A stretch of 64,000 nucleotides of DNA from Argyresthia goedartella (taxonomy: Eukaryota > Arthropoda > Insecta > Lepidoptera > Argyresthiidae), in the NCBI GenBank assembly GCA_949825045.1, contig OX463808.1, forward strand, positions 29,387,674 to 29,451,673. Reading direction: 5' to 3'. Both the position numbers and the translations under genes were made by a program. A model generated the notes under the pieces. The model was not told the origin of the DNA, searched no databases, and saw only the letters and a list, made by a program, of their open reading frames with translations. Numbering within the stretch: position 1 is the stretch's first letter; each line of letters starts with the position of its first letter. Below are positions 10,575-20,104 of the stretch, piece after piece.

Positions 10575-13255
10575 ATGAAGTTATACCCTCTCATAATTAA
10601 AAAAATCGTCCAAATCATAAGGAGACACAGTTATTAAATAATCCTTAAGACTTGCTATAAATTTAGTTCCTTTCAGGTTTATAATGTCAACTGGGAGATT
10701 ATTGTAAACCTTGATTGCTGTTATTTTTGTAGCACGCGTGTATGCCACAGTCCTGCAAAATGGTTTGTCTAATTTGTTTTTATTTTTCTCATTTTGTCTT
10801 ACACTTAAACCTGGTATTCTGTCGGGGAATTTATGAGGATAGCGTCTTACTAATTTGCATAACCCGGTTATATACAACGCTGTTATAGTATGAATTTTTA
10901 GTTCCTTAAATGATGACCTACCCGATTCCAGACTGGAGCCTATATTATTTAAAATTCTGATGGCTCTCTTCTGTAAGACAAAAACCCGTTTAATATCCAC
11001 ACTACCTCCCCATATAGCCAGTCCGTAAAGCACCCTGGACTGGAAGAAAGCAAAATAAGCTTGCAGGGCTGCTTTTTTGTTGATATTTGGTACAATGATC
11101 TTAAAATATCTTAGAGTCTACATGCTTCTTCCAATTTAAGTTGCAGTTCGTGTATAGACCAAGAAATTTTGCATGTGGAACTGACTCTATTTCATTACCG
11201 TTTACTCTGATGTCTAGATCAGGAACTTGTGTATTATAATTTTTTAAATTAATTAATTTGGTTTTTCTTACGTTGGTACTAAGATTTAGGCTATCAAACC
11301 ATTTTATAATGTTATTAACAGAATTATTTATCGTCTCTGCTAAATCTGAATAGTCACTCCGATTATATTTAAAGAATACAGATATCGTCTGCAAATAAAA
11401 CAACCTTATTTTTACTGTATGTGGGTAAATGGTTAAAATATAGTAGGAAAAGTATTGGTCCCAGTATTGAACCCTGTGGAACGCCTACCTTGATTGTATT
11501 ACTGTTTGATTCAATATTTTGAACGACTCCATCTTTGTCCATACTCGACAATACCACACTTTGTGACCGATCTGTGAGATAAGATTTAAACCAGTCCTTA
11601 ACGGTTCCTCTCATACCGTAACGGTTTAATATTTCTAATAAAGCATTATGGTTCACATGATCGAATGCTTTTGACAGATCCAGTAGCACCGTCATCACAT
11701 TTTTATTTTTATCAAGAGTTTCTGATATGAAATCCGTCATCTCGAAAATTGCATCTATAGTAGAGGTATCCTTTTGAAAACCAAATTGTTCTTTAGCTAG
11801 AATTTTTTCCGTGCATAAAAATAAGCGCAACCGGTTTGCCATTACTTAAATAAAAATAAAAAAAATACTGGAAGCAAAGAAATGGGTCTATATTTATCAA
11901 CACTCAAACCATCACCACTTTTATGTTTTAGTATTGGTTTTACAAGAGCTACCCTTAATCTTTCTGGAAAAACTCCCTCGACTAAAGATTTGTTTATAAT
12001 ATAGAGGAGAGGTTCCTGTATGGCTTCTGTTATATATTTTATGATATTGGCTGATATACCATCATTACCACAAGCTCTTTTGTTTTTTAAGTGCCTTATA
12101 TTTTTTATTATTTCTTCTCTATCCACTGGTCTTGTAAACATTGTTGTTTTATAAAAGCTTGGTAATTCTCTATATTTTAGATCCGTGATATTAGGACATG
12201 AGTTCGTGAAGTGTGTATTAAAAATATTTGCTGCATCTAGGTTGTTGTAAGCAGTGTGTGTGTTATCTGTCAGGCCAGTGTAATCACTGATCTCATTATT
12301 TCTTTTACCAGATATTTTTGCATTGATTAAATTCCAAGTAGCTTTGACTTTGTTACTCGAGGATACAATAACTTCCTCATTACACATTTTTTTGGAGCAT
12401 TGTATTACCTTTCCCAATAAACTTGAATACTTTTTATAATGCTGTAGTTTAGAGGGGATTTTAGTTACTTTACAATTGATAAATAGTTCCCTTTTCCTCT
12501 CACAGGATTACTTCATGCCTGGTGTTAGCCAATTTTTGTTAATTTATTTATATCTCCCCTTACCTTAATTAGAGGACAACAGATCTCAAAAGCCGCCATT
12601 AATTTATTATGAAACTGATTGAAACAATCATTGCAATTTTTACCATTATGTATTTCATGCCATGATGTGTGAAAATGAAAAATGAAATGAAAATGAAAAT
12701 GTTTATTTTTCTATAAATCTTACGTCCTAGTTACAGGCATGACTCCGACTCTTAAACTAGGGGAACCTGTATGTCAGGAGACAGAGCCTACAGATACGAA
12801 ACAATTGGCATTTTGGACCTAAGATTACCTAATTAGTTTCTGAAACAATAAATGAGTATGTTTCTTATTTAACAAATAATTAAATGTGTGAAGTAACTGA
12901 TCTAATATTTTTTGTAGATTTGTTTCTTTTACATTCCTTATTATTTTAAAGAATTTCAGCCGGCTTTTTTTATTGCTATATTAAGTGATACAAATTGTAG
13001 GGAATGATCTGATAAACCTAACTCCATAACCCCTGGTGCACTTAACTCTATATTAGAAACAATGTCATCTAGGCAGGTTTGACTATGATCTGTTATACGA
13101 GTGGGTTCTCTAATGAATGGTTTCATATGATACGATTGAAGTAAACTTATAAATTCCTTTGATTCTGCTGACTCTATGAGTGTATCAATATTGAAATCAC
13201 CGCTAATAATTAATTTACGTGTTTTATGTCTAAACACAAGGTTAAGGTGCAAGTT
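10575..13255 (-). pseudogene. LINE-C ORF2 fragment: endonuclease end, RT and C-terminus
   Basis: Reads from right to left. The endonuclease C-terminal half is at 13252-12956 (LIISGDFNIDTL, then LGLSDHSLQFVS with the SDH motif). Linker and RT N-terminal sequence is at 12417-11842 (KNKRACGNDGISANIIKYI, YRPISLLPVF). The RT core is at 11842-11369 (AKEQFGFQKDTSTIDAIFE, LLDLSKAFDHVNHNALLE, GVPQGSILGPILFLLYF, VVLFADDICIL with FADD intact). The thumb and C-terminal region are at 11403-11101 and 11033-10581 (FVLQKRAIRIL, KVYNNLPVDI). Frameshifts separate the blocks. It resembles LINE-D in the C-terminal region but is a distinct family. Confidence 0.8.
12666..12950 (-). mobile_element. LINE 3' end nested inside LINE-C
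   Basis: Minus-strand insertion with a tail of ATTTTC-type units at about 12668-12705, preceded by ATTTATAGAAAAATAAACATT. It separates LINE-C coding blocks. Host-element coding sense resumes below 12665 with WHEIHNGKNCNDCFNQFHNK and stops above about 12955. No clear coding remains inside it, and its 5' limit is approximate. Confidence 0.5.
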
Positions 13256-13929
13256 GTATTATGCTCATTTCTTGATTCCCTGTGACTGTCTACAGAAAAA
13301 CCTGTCTGATTTCAGTAGCGTTATTCTATTGAAAAAACAGTGATCCTTCGTGTTTTTAAAAATTAAATGAGGTATACTGTAACGTCTATGTGCCTGCTAT
13401 CTGATATTTGCCTGTATTATGCAACTAGTTTAATACCTTTATTTATGATACCAACTATATTTCCAAATTTATATCAAAGTTTTAGCAAAATCAGGGACGT
13501 AAAATAATTATTAAAGTCATGTTTCTACCTGATTGAGTATGGCCACATACATATACTAACCTTACCACTCCCTCTATTGAGTAAAAATATTCCAAATGAC
13601 CAAAATAACAAACTATACGATATTTTCACAAAAACAGTTATTAATGTTTTGAAAAAGTTGAAGTTGACTTCACATATCCCTGACTGGGTATAGTTTGACC
13701 CAATGCGCTTTGAGGTCAATTCATTTTTTTTTTAATATAAATGTTGCAATTTTGGGTTGGAAGTCCCGTTTAAACAATTTCATTAAAAGTCACAAAAAAG
13801 TAATGCTCTACTGGTTCTGAATAGGCTGGTTTATGGGTGTTGTAGGCTCTTCCATGCTGCTTGGGTAGTAACTTGTAATCAGCTGATCGGGTCAATGTAC
13901 TGAGGGACGAAAATTTATTTTCATTTGCG
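13256..13929. other. no gene recognised
   Basis: AT-rich sequence. No homology to other parts of the window was noticed. Confidence 0.5.
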
Positions 13930-14190
13930 ACTTATTTATTTATTTATTTATATTATTTATTCCGTTAAATAATTACATATATCTTAGAGCACGTCATTCA
14001 CTAGGTGTACATTCCAAAAGCAGATACTTCTCAGAGACTCTGATGAAGCTCTTTTTCAAATGAAATACTTATAACTAATAAAACATGAATATCACTTAGG
14101 ACTATTTTTAAGATAGCTAATGGAAGAACAGTAGTTTATCTCCAAGGATTGACGTCTTCTAGAAAACTGAGTAATATCCATTCAAACATA
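13930..14190 (-). repeat. LINE-F 3' end, second copy
   Basis: Inverted relative to 9629-9835. On the minus strand it ends in a (TAAA)n tail, visible as TTATTTATTTATTTATTTAT at 13931-13951. It shares the ATATCTTAGAGCACGTCATT and GCAGATACTTCTCAGA blocks with the first copy. Confidence 0.55.
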
Positions 14191-14224
14191 ATTTAATTTT
14201 AATAAACGTTTTGAATTTGTGTAT

Positions 14225-14335
14225 CTATCAGTTTACTATCTGTCGATAGTTAACCAACTAAAGAGAAAAAAAACTTTAGTTTTACATCTAACGGTTTTGA
14301 CAATCTTACGGTGACAAATACATATACATTGGCCG
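14225..14335. repeat. V repeat fragment
   Basis: Resembles the right arm of the V element at 35620-35705. Shared words are AGTTTACTATCTGTCGA, AACGGTTTTGACAATCTT versus ACGGTTTTTACTATCTT, then CGGTGAC. It is non-coding. Confidence 0.45.
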
Positions 14336-15399
14336 ATGAAGGAATTGGAAATTTTGTGGAGTCTACTAGAGTAGCAGGAGAGTTTATTCTTATTTCTAGT
14401 ATAAAAATTATGGCTATCGCATTATTTTAAGCAGGTGGTTATTTTTTTTGTCATACAATTTATTCACAAGAATGTACTGAGAAGGCAGAGTCAGAATGTT
14501 GATCTCCTTAAACTTGTCTATTAGGGACTTCCTCGGATCGAGTTCGTAAATGGCATGTATTCTGCAGATTAAATACATGCTTTATATCCGAGGTATTACC
14601 CCACAGCTGTTTCTTGGGCGACCGCCTTGGGTGAAGTTGTTCGTTCTGATGGGTATTATCATTCCCCAAAATATGGTCAGCTAATCTCATCGTGTAGGAA
14701 CATCCTAATAATATATGTCTGAAGGTCCTTTTTTATATTGGTCCTTTATTTTATTTCCTTTTTATATACTATGTTCAGGATTTTTTACGATCGAGGCAAA
14801 TTAATTCAATCGCTTAATTTAAAGAAATTAATATTTAACTAGATTAACTCATTGTAAATAACATATATTTTCAGTGGTATTATGTCTTCTTGGGCCTTAA
14901 CCGGAAAAAGGCAACCAAATATCCTACTAGTTATTAATCCTATTTAAATAATATAAACAAGTTCAGGGTATGTTGGCAAATCAATAGGCTTCTGACTTTC
15001 TATTAGAACGTTGCATTGACGGATTAAAAATCGGAAGCTTTTCCAAATGTTTGAGGCTTTTTTATTTTGAAAGCATTTGAAACTACTTAGGTTGGTGTAC
15101 GAATATACCCTGTATTTTTTGCAAGCTTTCAACCAGTCGGCGCCGATAGGAAAAAATATGACGATTTTTGCAGCTTTTGGTACATCACGTAGGATACCGT
15201 GCGGTGGCTTAAGATATGTCAGATACAAAAATATGGTATTCCTTTAATAGGTATCTAGGTCGAATGCATCAAATGTATTGACCAAACACCACACTTGGTA
15301 TTGTAATCTATATCATCTTTTCGCGCTAATGATTTCAGAAGTTCGTTGAATAATAATTGTTTTAGTTTATTTGAATATTCCCAATAATTATTTGAATAT
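14336..15399. other. no gene recognised
   Basis: AT-rich sequence with no recognised gene. A minus-strand frame at 14944-15228 has no family-like motifs. Confidence 0.5.
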
Positions 15400-15950
15400 T
15401 CGAAATTAATCGATAAAAATAAAACTCATCCCTCCCAATACTTTTTATAGCCATTTTAATATTAAAATGCTCTATCTGCGTACTAACTGCAAAAAATATA
15501 CAACTTCGGAATGGAAAAGTTTTTCTTAGCGAAATGGACTGATTCGTGATGATGAAAGACGCCAGTAATTAAAAGTTACAGAAAAAGTGCAAAACTGTAA
15601 AAAAAAATACGTTTTATTTATAAAATAATTAAAAGAATTGAGAGTTTTTTAGTAATTGCTGATTTCCACAGAATATAATTTTTCATTTTATTAGCTTTCA
15701 GGCGACATCAAAATTATGTTTCTTTATTTTTTTAAATCATTACATGATACCCATTTTCACTTTTTGATGCTAAGCTTAATCATAAGACCTACAGATTAGT
15801 GATATACCGTAAAGTCATAAGGAAGTTAATAAATAAATGTAGCTTACATTACTAACCCACTGAAAGGCACAGGTCTTTTATGGAAATGCGTAAGATTGAG
15901 CCATACCTCATCAAGCTGGCTCAGTTCGGGTGGATGGGCGAAGATAATAA
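15400..15950 (+). repeat. left arm of the long terminal inverted repeat
   Basis: Pairs with 17507-18120. Matching blocks along the arm include ATAGCCATTTTAATAT, CTGATTCGTGATGATGAAA, TTAGCTTTCAGGCGACA and GTGATATACCGTAAAGTCAT, each found in complement on the right arm with scattered indels. Confidence 0.7.
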
Positions 15951-16564
15951 ATAATTATACTTTGGGACACATACTGGCTGTACAAATAGTTTATTATTAA
16001 TTTAATTCAACTAACAGAAATACTTACAGTGAAATTAAGTTACGTTATTACAACAAAAACAGATAAATGCATCAGTTTTTCAAAGCATACACACTCTTGT
16101 AGTTAGAGGCACAGGCTAAGCCAAACACAATTTCACAACAATAGTAAACTTTTTTTTAATTTTAGACTGTAGACCATATGCAACCAACCTCTTTGCTACG
16201 AGTAAGCACTGGTGACAAGCATGCATACTTTTTTGTGTTTTTTTTTTGTTTTTCAATTAGTTTTCTCCGAACAATGCAGAAAAGTTAAGTCAGTTGTCCT
16301 GATAGTTTCATTAACTTTTCTTCTGCTCAAGTTTTTTGGATATGCCCCGTTTGACTGAATTCTCTCCCGTTGAAATAGCCAGCATCCATTACCTATTATT
16401 ATGGAATGTCACGTGAAAAGTCGAGAGGCGCAAGAACTGCATATATCGCTTCCTCCCCCGACCGACGCCGTCCATCCGCGTGGCACTTTCCAGAAGTTCA
16501 TATAAGACTCTCCATGACTGGACTTGGCTTGAATCGTGATCGTCGAGAACCGTGATTAGAACTC

Positions 16565-17450
16565 GTGAGTTATAATCGACGTGTCCATGGAAGAAGCATG
16601 GAAGAAGCAATCTTAAGGAGTTTATATGCGGATCCAGGCATCAGCACAAAACTTTTGGCAGCACAACATGGCGTCTCTCAGAGAACTGTCTGGCGAATTT
16701 TTAGGAAGGAGGGTCTTCACCCGTACCGCTATCAACAAGTGCAACATCTCCTCAAAGATGTGGACAACTTGTCAAGATGCGTCATTTTGGCATGCGTCCA
16801 AAGGAGGACCTCTGCAGACCCCGAATTTTCCAAGAACATTTTGGGGATGAACGTTAGACATAGATGGCATTACAAATTGCCCAAACCAGCACAAGGGGTG
16901 CCATAAAATCCAAAGTTGAAAAAATCCTTCTCATTCCAAGTGAGGTTTCCTTTTAACATATGGATAGGACTCTTAGACAACATGCTGATTGGTCCTGTAA
17001 TATTACCGAGTGCTTTGAGGGGCCAAAGTTTTCTGGCGCTTTTGCAGGACGAGTTACTTATATTGTTGGAAGAGGTACCAATCGGTGTAAGACAAGATAT
17101 ATACCTACAAATAGACGGCTGCCCAGCCCATAACTACACGCCTGTGAAGACATATTTGAATGAACAATTCCCAAATCGCTGGATTGGTCGGGAAGGGCCG
17201 GTAGGATGGCCTCCTCATACGCCAGATATATTCACACACCCCCAGATTATGTAGATATTTAGACACCTCTAGATTATTTTTTATGGGGCACGATGGAACA
17301 AAAAACACGGAGGCAGATCTTCTAAGTTTCTAAGTTATGCCAACGCCATCCCGCCAGACGCGATTAAAAGAGCTACGTAGCAAATTGTGTATCGCTCAGC
17401 ATTGTGTCTTCAACAACATGGGGACTCTTCGAAAATTACCTTGCTATAAA
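16565..17450 (+). pseudogene. DD41D-type Tc1/mariner-superfamily transposase, broken
   Basis: The N-terminal part (16565-16906) has the helix-turn-helix region: ADPGISTKLLAAQHGVSQRT, then VWRIFRKEGLHPYRYQQVQH. The DDE part begins with a degraded DE near 16850, reached only by changing frame, and continues through NIWIGLLDNMLIGPVILPS. It then shows the second catalytic Asp in LQIDGCPAHNYTPVKTYLN and RWIGREGPVGWPPHTPD. The third Asp is in PLDYFLWGTMEQK in another frame near 17265. Counting along the conserved family layout gives about 41 residues between the second and third Asp. A TAA stop at 16904, at least two frameshifts and a small internal duplication make it inactive. The family name is inferred from spacing and motifs. 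Confidence 0.7.
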
Positions 17451-17506
17451 TAAATGTTATAAATAAATGACAAAATGATAAGGTACAATTATTTTAATTG
17501 TTTTAC

Positions 17507-18120
17507 TATCTTCGCCCATTCACCCGCATTGAGCCAGCTTGATGAGATATGGCTCAATCTTACGCATATCCAAAAGAGGCCTATACTTCTCAGTGGGGAC
17601 ATTAGTGTGGGCTAATTATATTTTTTTACTACTTTATGACTTCACGGTATATCACTAACCTCTAGATCTTCTGATTAAGCTTAGCTCCGAAAAATGAAAA
17701 TAGGTATCATGTAATGATAAAAAAATAAGTTTATTATTTAGAAACTCAATTTTGGTGTCGTCTGAAAGCTAACAAAATTAAAAATAATATTCCATAATAA
17801 AATAATTCCATTTTGGGTACCACATTTTGGGAAAATCTACAATTACTAAAAAATAACTCAAAAAAATAGTATTAATGCTTAAGCAAAGCGTAATTTAAAT
17901 TTACAGTAACCTCTTTTTCTGCAATTTTTTGTCACTGGCAGCACTTCGTGTTTTTCATCATCACGAATCAGTCAACTTCATTACAAAAAACCCTTCCATT
18001 CCAAAGTTATGTAATTTTTTTGCAGTTGGTACCCAGATAGCGCATTTCGATATTAAAATGGCTATAAAAAAATAAGAACGGGGAGATTTTTATTTTTATT
18101 TTTTTGTCGATGAATTTCGA
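17507..18120 (-). repeat. right arm of the long terminal inverted repeat
   Basis: Complement of the left arm at 15400-15950. It is about 60 bases longer because of small insertions such as the AAAATAATTCCATTTTGGG segment. Confidence 0.7.
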
Positions 18121-19349
18121 TGTTCTACAACCCAGATTGTGATTGTGTTGTGTGATTGTGAGATGTGCACTTTATGAAGATTCACACTGTGTAGCGACTT
18201 CTTGACGACCGCTGTAATAATCCACACTCGTCATAACGAAAAACACGACTTACTTTTCGAAGTTTGTACCATCAAAGCAATTTACTAGTCCCGAGACAAA
18301 CCGAGGATTCGTTAACTCACTTCCCGCTTTAAAATACTATACAAAGCCTAATTCTCAAGGCGACCAAACAAACGAATGAATAAAAACTTAAGCTTGAAAT
18401 CCGTCAGCACCTCAGGTTATTTTTATCAAACTCATAATGTGAGTTTCGTACCCAAATGACAGCGAAGTGTTATGTACTATGCGGGTAGTTATCTTGTGCG
18501 ATCATATGGAACCCTCCTTCGTGTCTTGTACGATGGCTGTTTCTTAGTTAGTTAAGTTTAGAGTGACACCTGAGGAGTCGGTCGTCGGTCCCAGTATTTG
18601 TTCAAGCTATCACCTCGAGACGCCTCAGTCACCAACAAGAGAGGACGACGACGCCTGAAGCGAGCTTGCCCTAATTAAATAAAAGAAAAGAGCCCGTATC
18701 TGGCGCCTTGTCTATTTTGCTATAATTTCGACATTGTTTGGAGTTTTTAACTGTGACATGATTGTTTATTTTATCTATGATAAAATGGTTTATTGTGTCG
18801 AAAAAAGAAGTTACAATAGATGTAATATGTAATATACTTTTCAACACACCTGCTCGTAAAGTAGGTCTTATTACAGCGTATTTACACTGATAATGCAGAA
18901 TATTACCCATGCCGTGCCTTTTACATTACATTATCGCACTAGTGCCTTTTCATTACATATCTTTTTAAATATTAGCAAGAAGTATTAATGTTTCGAAAAC
19001 AGCTAAGTAGTTATTTGCGTAAATATAAAATTCAATTCAAAATGTGATAAATAATTAAAAAATTTCATGAAACTGCTTGTTAGCTTGTTGGTATTTATAT
19101 TTTGACGGTGTATTTTTACCTATAAATACCCAATTTCAAAATTTATAAATATGTGGCTGATTAGCTACTTTGCCGGTGCCCTTATCTCAGACTTGCGCGC
19201 GCATGCAGCGCTGAGCGCGCGAAAAAATAAAATTACGGCCGCCATCTTTAAAATGGGTTTCTGTTTGTTAAGTTTATTCACAGTATTGCATTTCGTTTGT
19301 TTTATTTACTTTTCCTCGCAAGTGTGTTGAAAAACGTCGTATGAAACAC
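18121..19349. other. no gene recognised; possible weak LTR-like end near 18700
   Basis: No protein-coding motif was seen. At 18675-18710 an AATAAA signal is followed by CTGGCGCCTTGTC, which resembles a primer-binding-site junction, but no partner LTR or gag is visible. A GC-rich patch at 19190-19260 (GCGCGCATGCAGCGCTGAGC) is unexplained. Confidence 0.4.
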
Positions 19350-19461
19350 GTGAGCATTGGTCATTACACTTCTCGTCTCCATTAAGCCTTCGCCTTCGGC
19401 TCAGGCTTAAAAACCGACTCGAGTGTAATGACCAACATACCACACTTGTATCATAATGTAC
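19350..19461. repeat. stem-loop repeat related to the Q family
   Basis: The outer stem is TTGGTCATTACACT pairing with GAGTGTAATGACCAA. Nested inside is TTAAGCCT..AGGCTTAA around a CGCCTTCGGCTC loop. Comparable stem-loops with different loops occur at 35185-35300 and 58418-58497. Confidence 0.5.
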
Positions 19462-20080
19462 TATTATTGCACAAAACAGTGACAACAAAACAAATATAAA
19501 GGAAAGAACATACAAAGGTGAGCTTATCTCTAACAAGAGATTTATTCCAGCAAACCTAGAATGGAGAGGGAAAAAAAGAAACTAAAGGTAGCAACAATAA
19601 TAATGTTAATAAAAATAATAAACTACATACCTCCCAATATTTACATAATACTAAAAATAATGCTATGTATAAATATGTAACATATACATAAACAGTCGAT
19701 AAAAATAAATACTAATACTTATCTTGGAAGAGAAAGACGTGTTCTTTCAAACAACTTTTAAAAGTGTGAACTGACGGACTGTCTCTGATGGCGCTGGGGA
19801 GTTTGTTCCAGAGACTAATAGCCCGTAATCTGAGCCATTCTCATAAGCGGCAGTGTTATGTTGCGGAGATATAAGTAGTGACCGAGTGGCCTATCCGAAG
19901 ACAGAAAAACTAAACGATAATAAGGCGAGGATTACATAAAATATTGAAGAGGCAAATTAGGATATGGGAATCCCATCGAAGGCTTATAGAGCCATTTCAA
20001 CTCCCTGCGATATAGCCCCTTCAAACGCTCATATGGGCGTAATGTCAAGGCGAGTGAACTGTCATGGACATTATATTCTC
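19462..20080 (-). pseudogene. LINE-A-like 3' end, degenerate
   Basis: Minus strand. RYRREL-like sequence (YRRELKWL) and a frame-shifted RWDSHIL..LFNILCNPR are followed by ALRAISLWNKLPSAIRDSPS and TFKSCLKEHVF. These match the C-terminus of LINE-A ORF2 (compare HILTLLFNILTNPR and LWNSLPCTIRDSPS at 61330-61764). The 3' UTR also matches: GGTTTGCTGGAATAAATCTC, then GTTAGAGATAAGCTCACCTT, with the end near the TGTGCAATAA signal at about 19462. The coding part has stops and at least two frameshifts. Confidence 0.7.
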
Positions 20081-20104
20081 AGAATTAAGAGCCATGTTTC
20101 ATCA

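Larger units (their letters stand above)
10297..13255 (-). mobile_element. LINE-C, 5'-truncated CR1-like LINE
   Basis: Minus-strand LINE of about 3 kb. Its 3' terminus is a microsatellite, ACAAAT/AATACA units at about 10297-10332, preceded by ATGGCAACAAACGAATGCAA. The 5' end is lost within the endonuclease at about 13255. It interrupts a P repeat on its 3' side and carries a further insertion at about 12666-12950. Confidence 0.7.
15400..18120 (+). mobile_element. DD41D mariner-related element with ~600 bp inverted arms
   Basis: The two ends are long imperfect inverted repeats (15400-15950 and 17507-18120) enclosing a decayed transposase. The outermost paired words are TCGAAATTAATCGA and TCGATGAATTTCGA. 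The innermost are ATGCGTAAGATTGAGCCATA near 15890 and its complement near 17570. No clear TA duplication is visible at the ends. Tc1/mariner relatives with arms this long are uncommon, so the arms may have grown by capture, or the element may be a distinct lineage. Confidence 0.7.

Noticed and set aside
14944..15228. 94-codon minus-strand frame
   Set aside because: No family-like motif, no homolog in the window, AT-rich codon content typical of chance.
16389..16610. 73-codon minus-strand frame
   Set aside because: Overlaps the start of the DD41D transposase in antisense with no motif.
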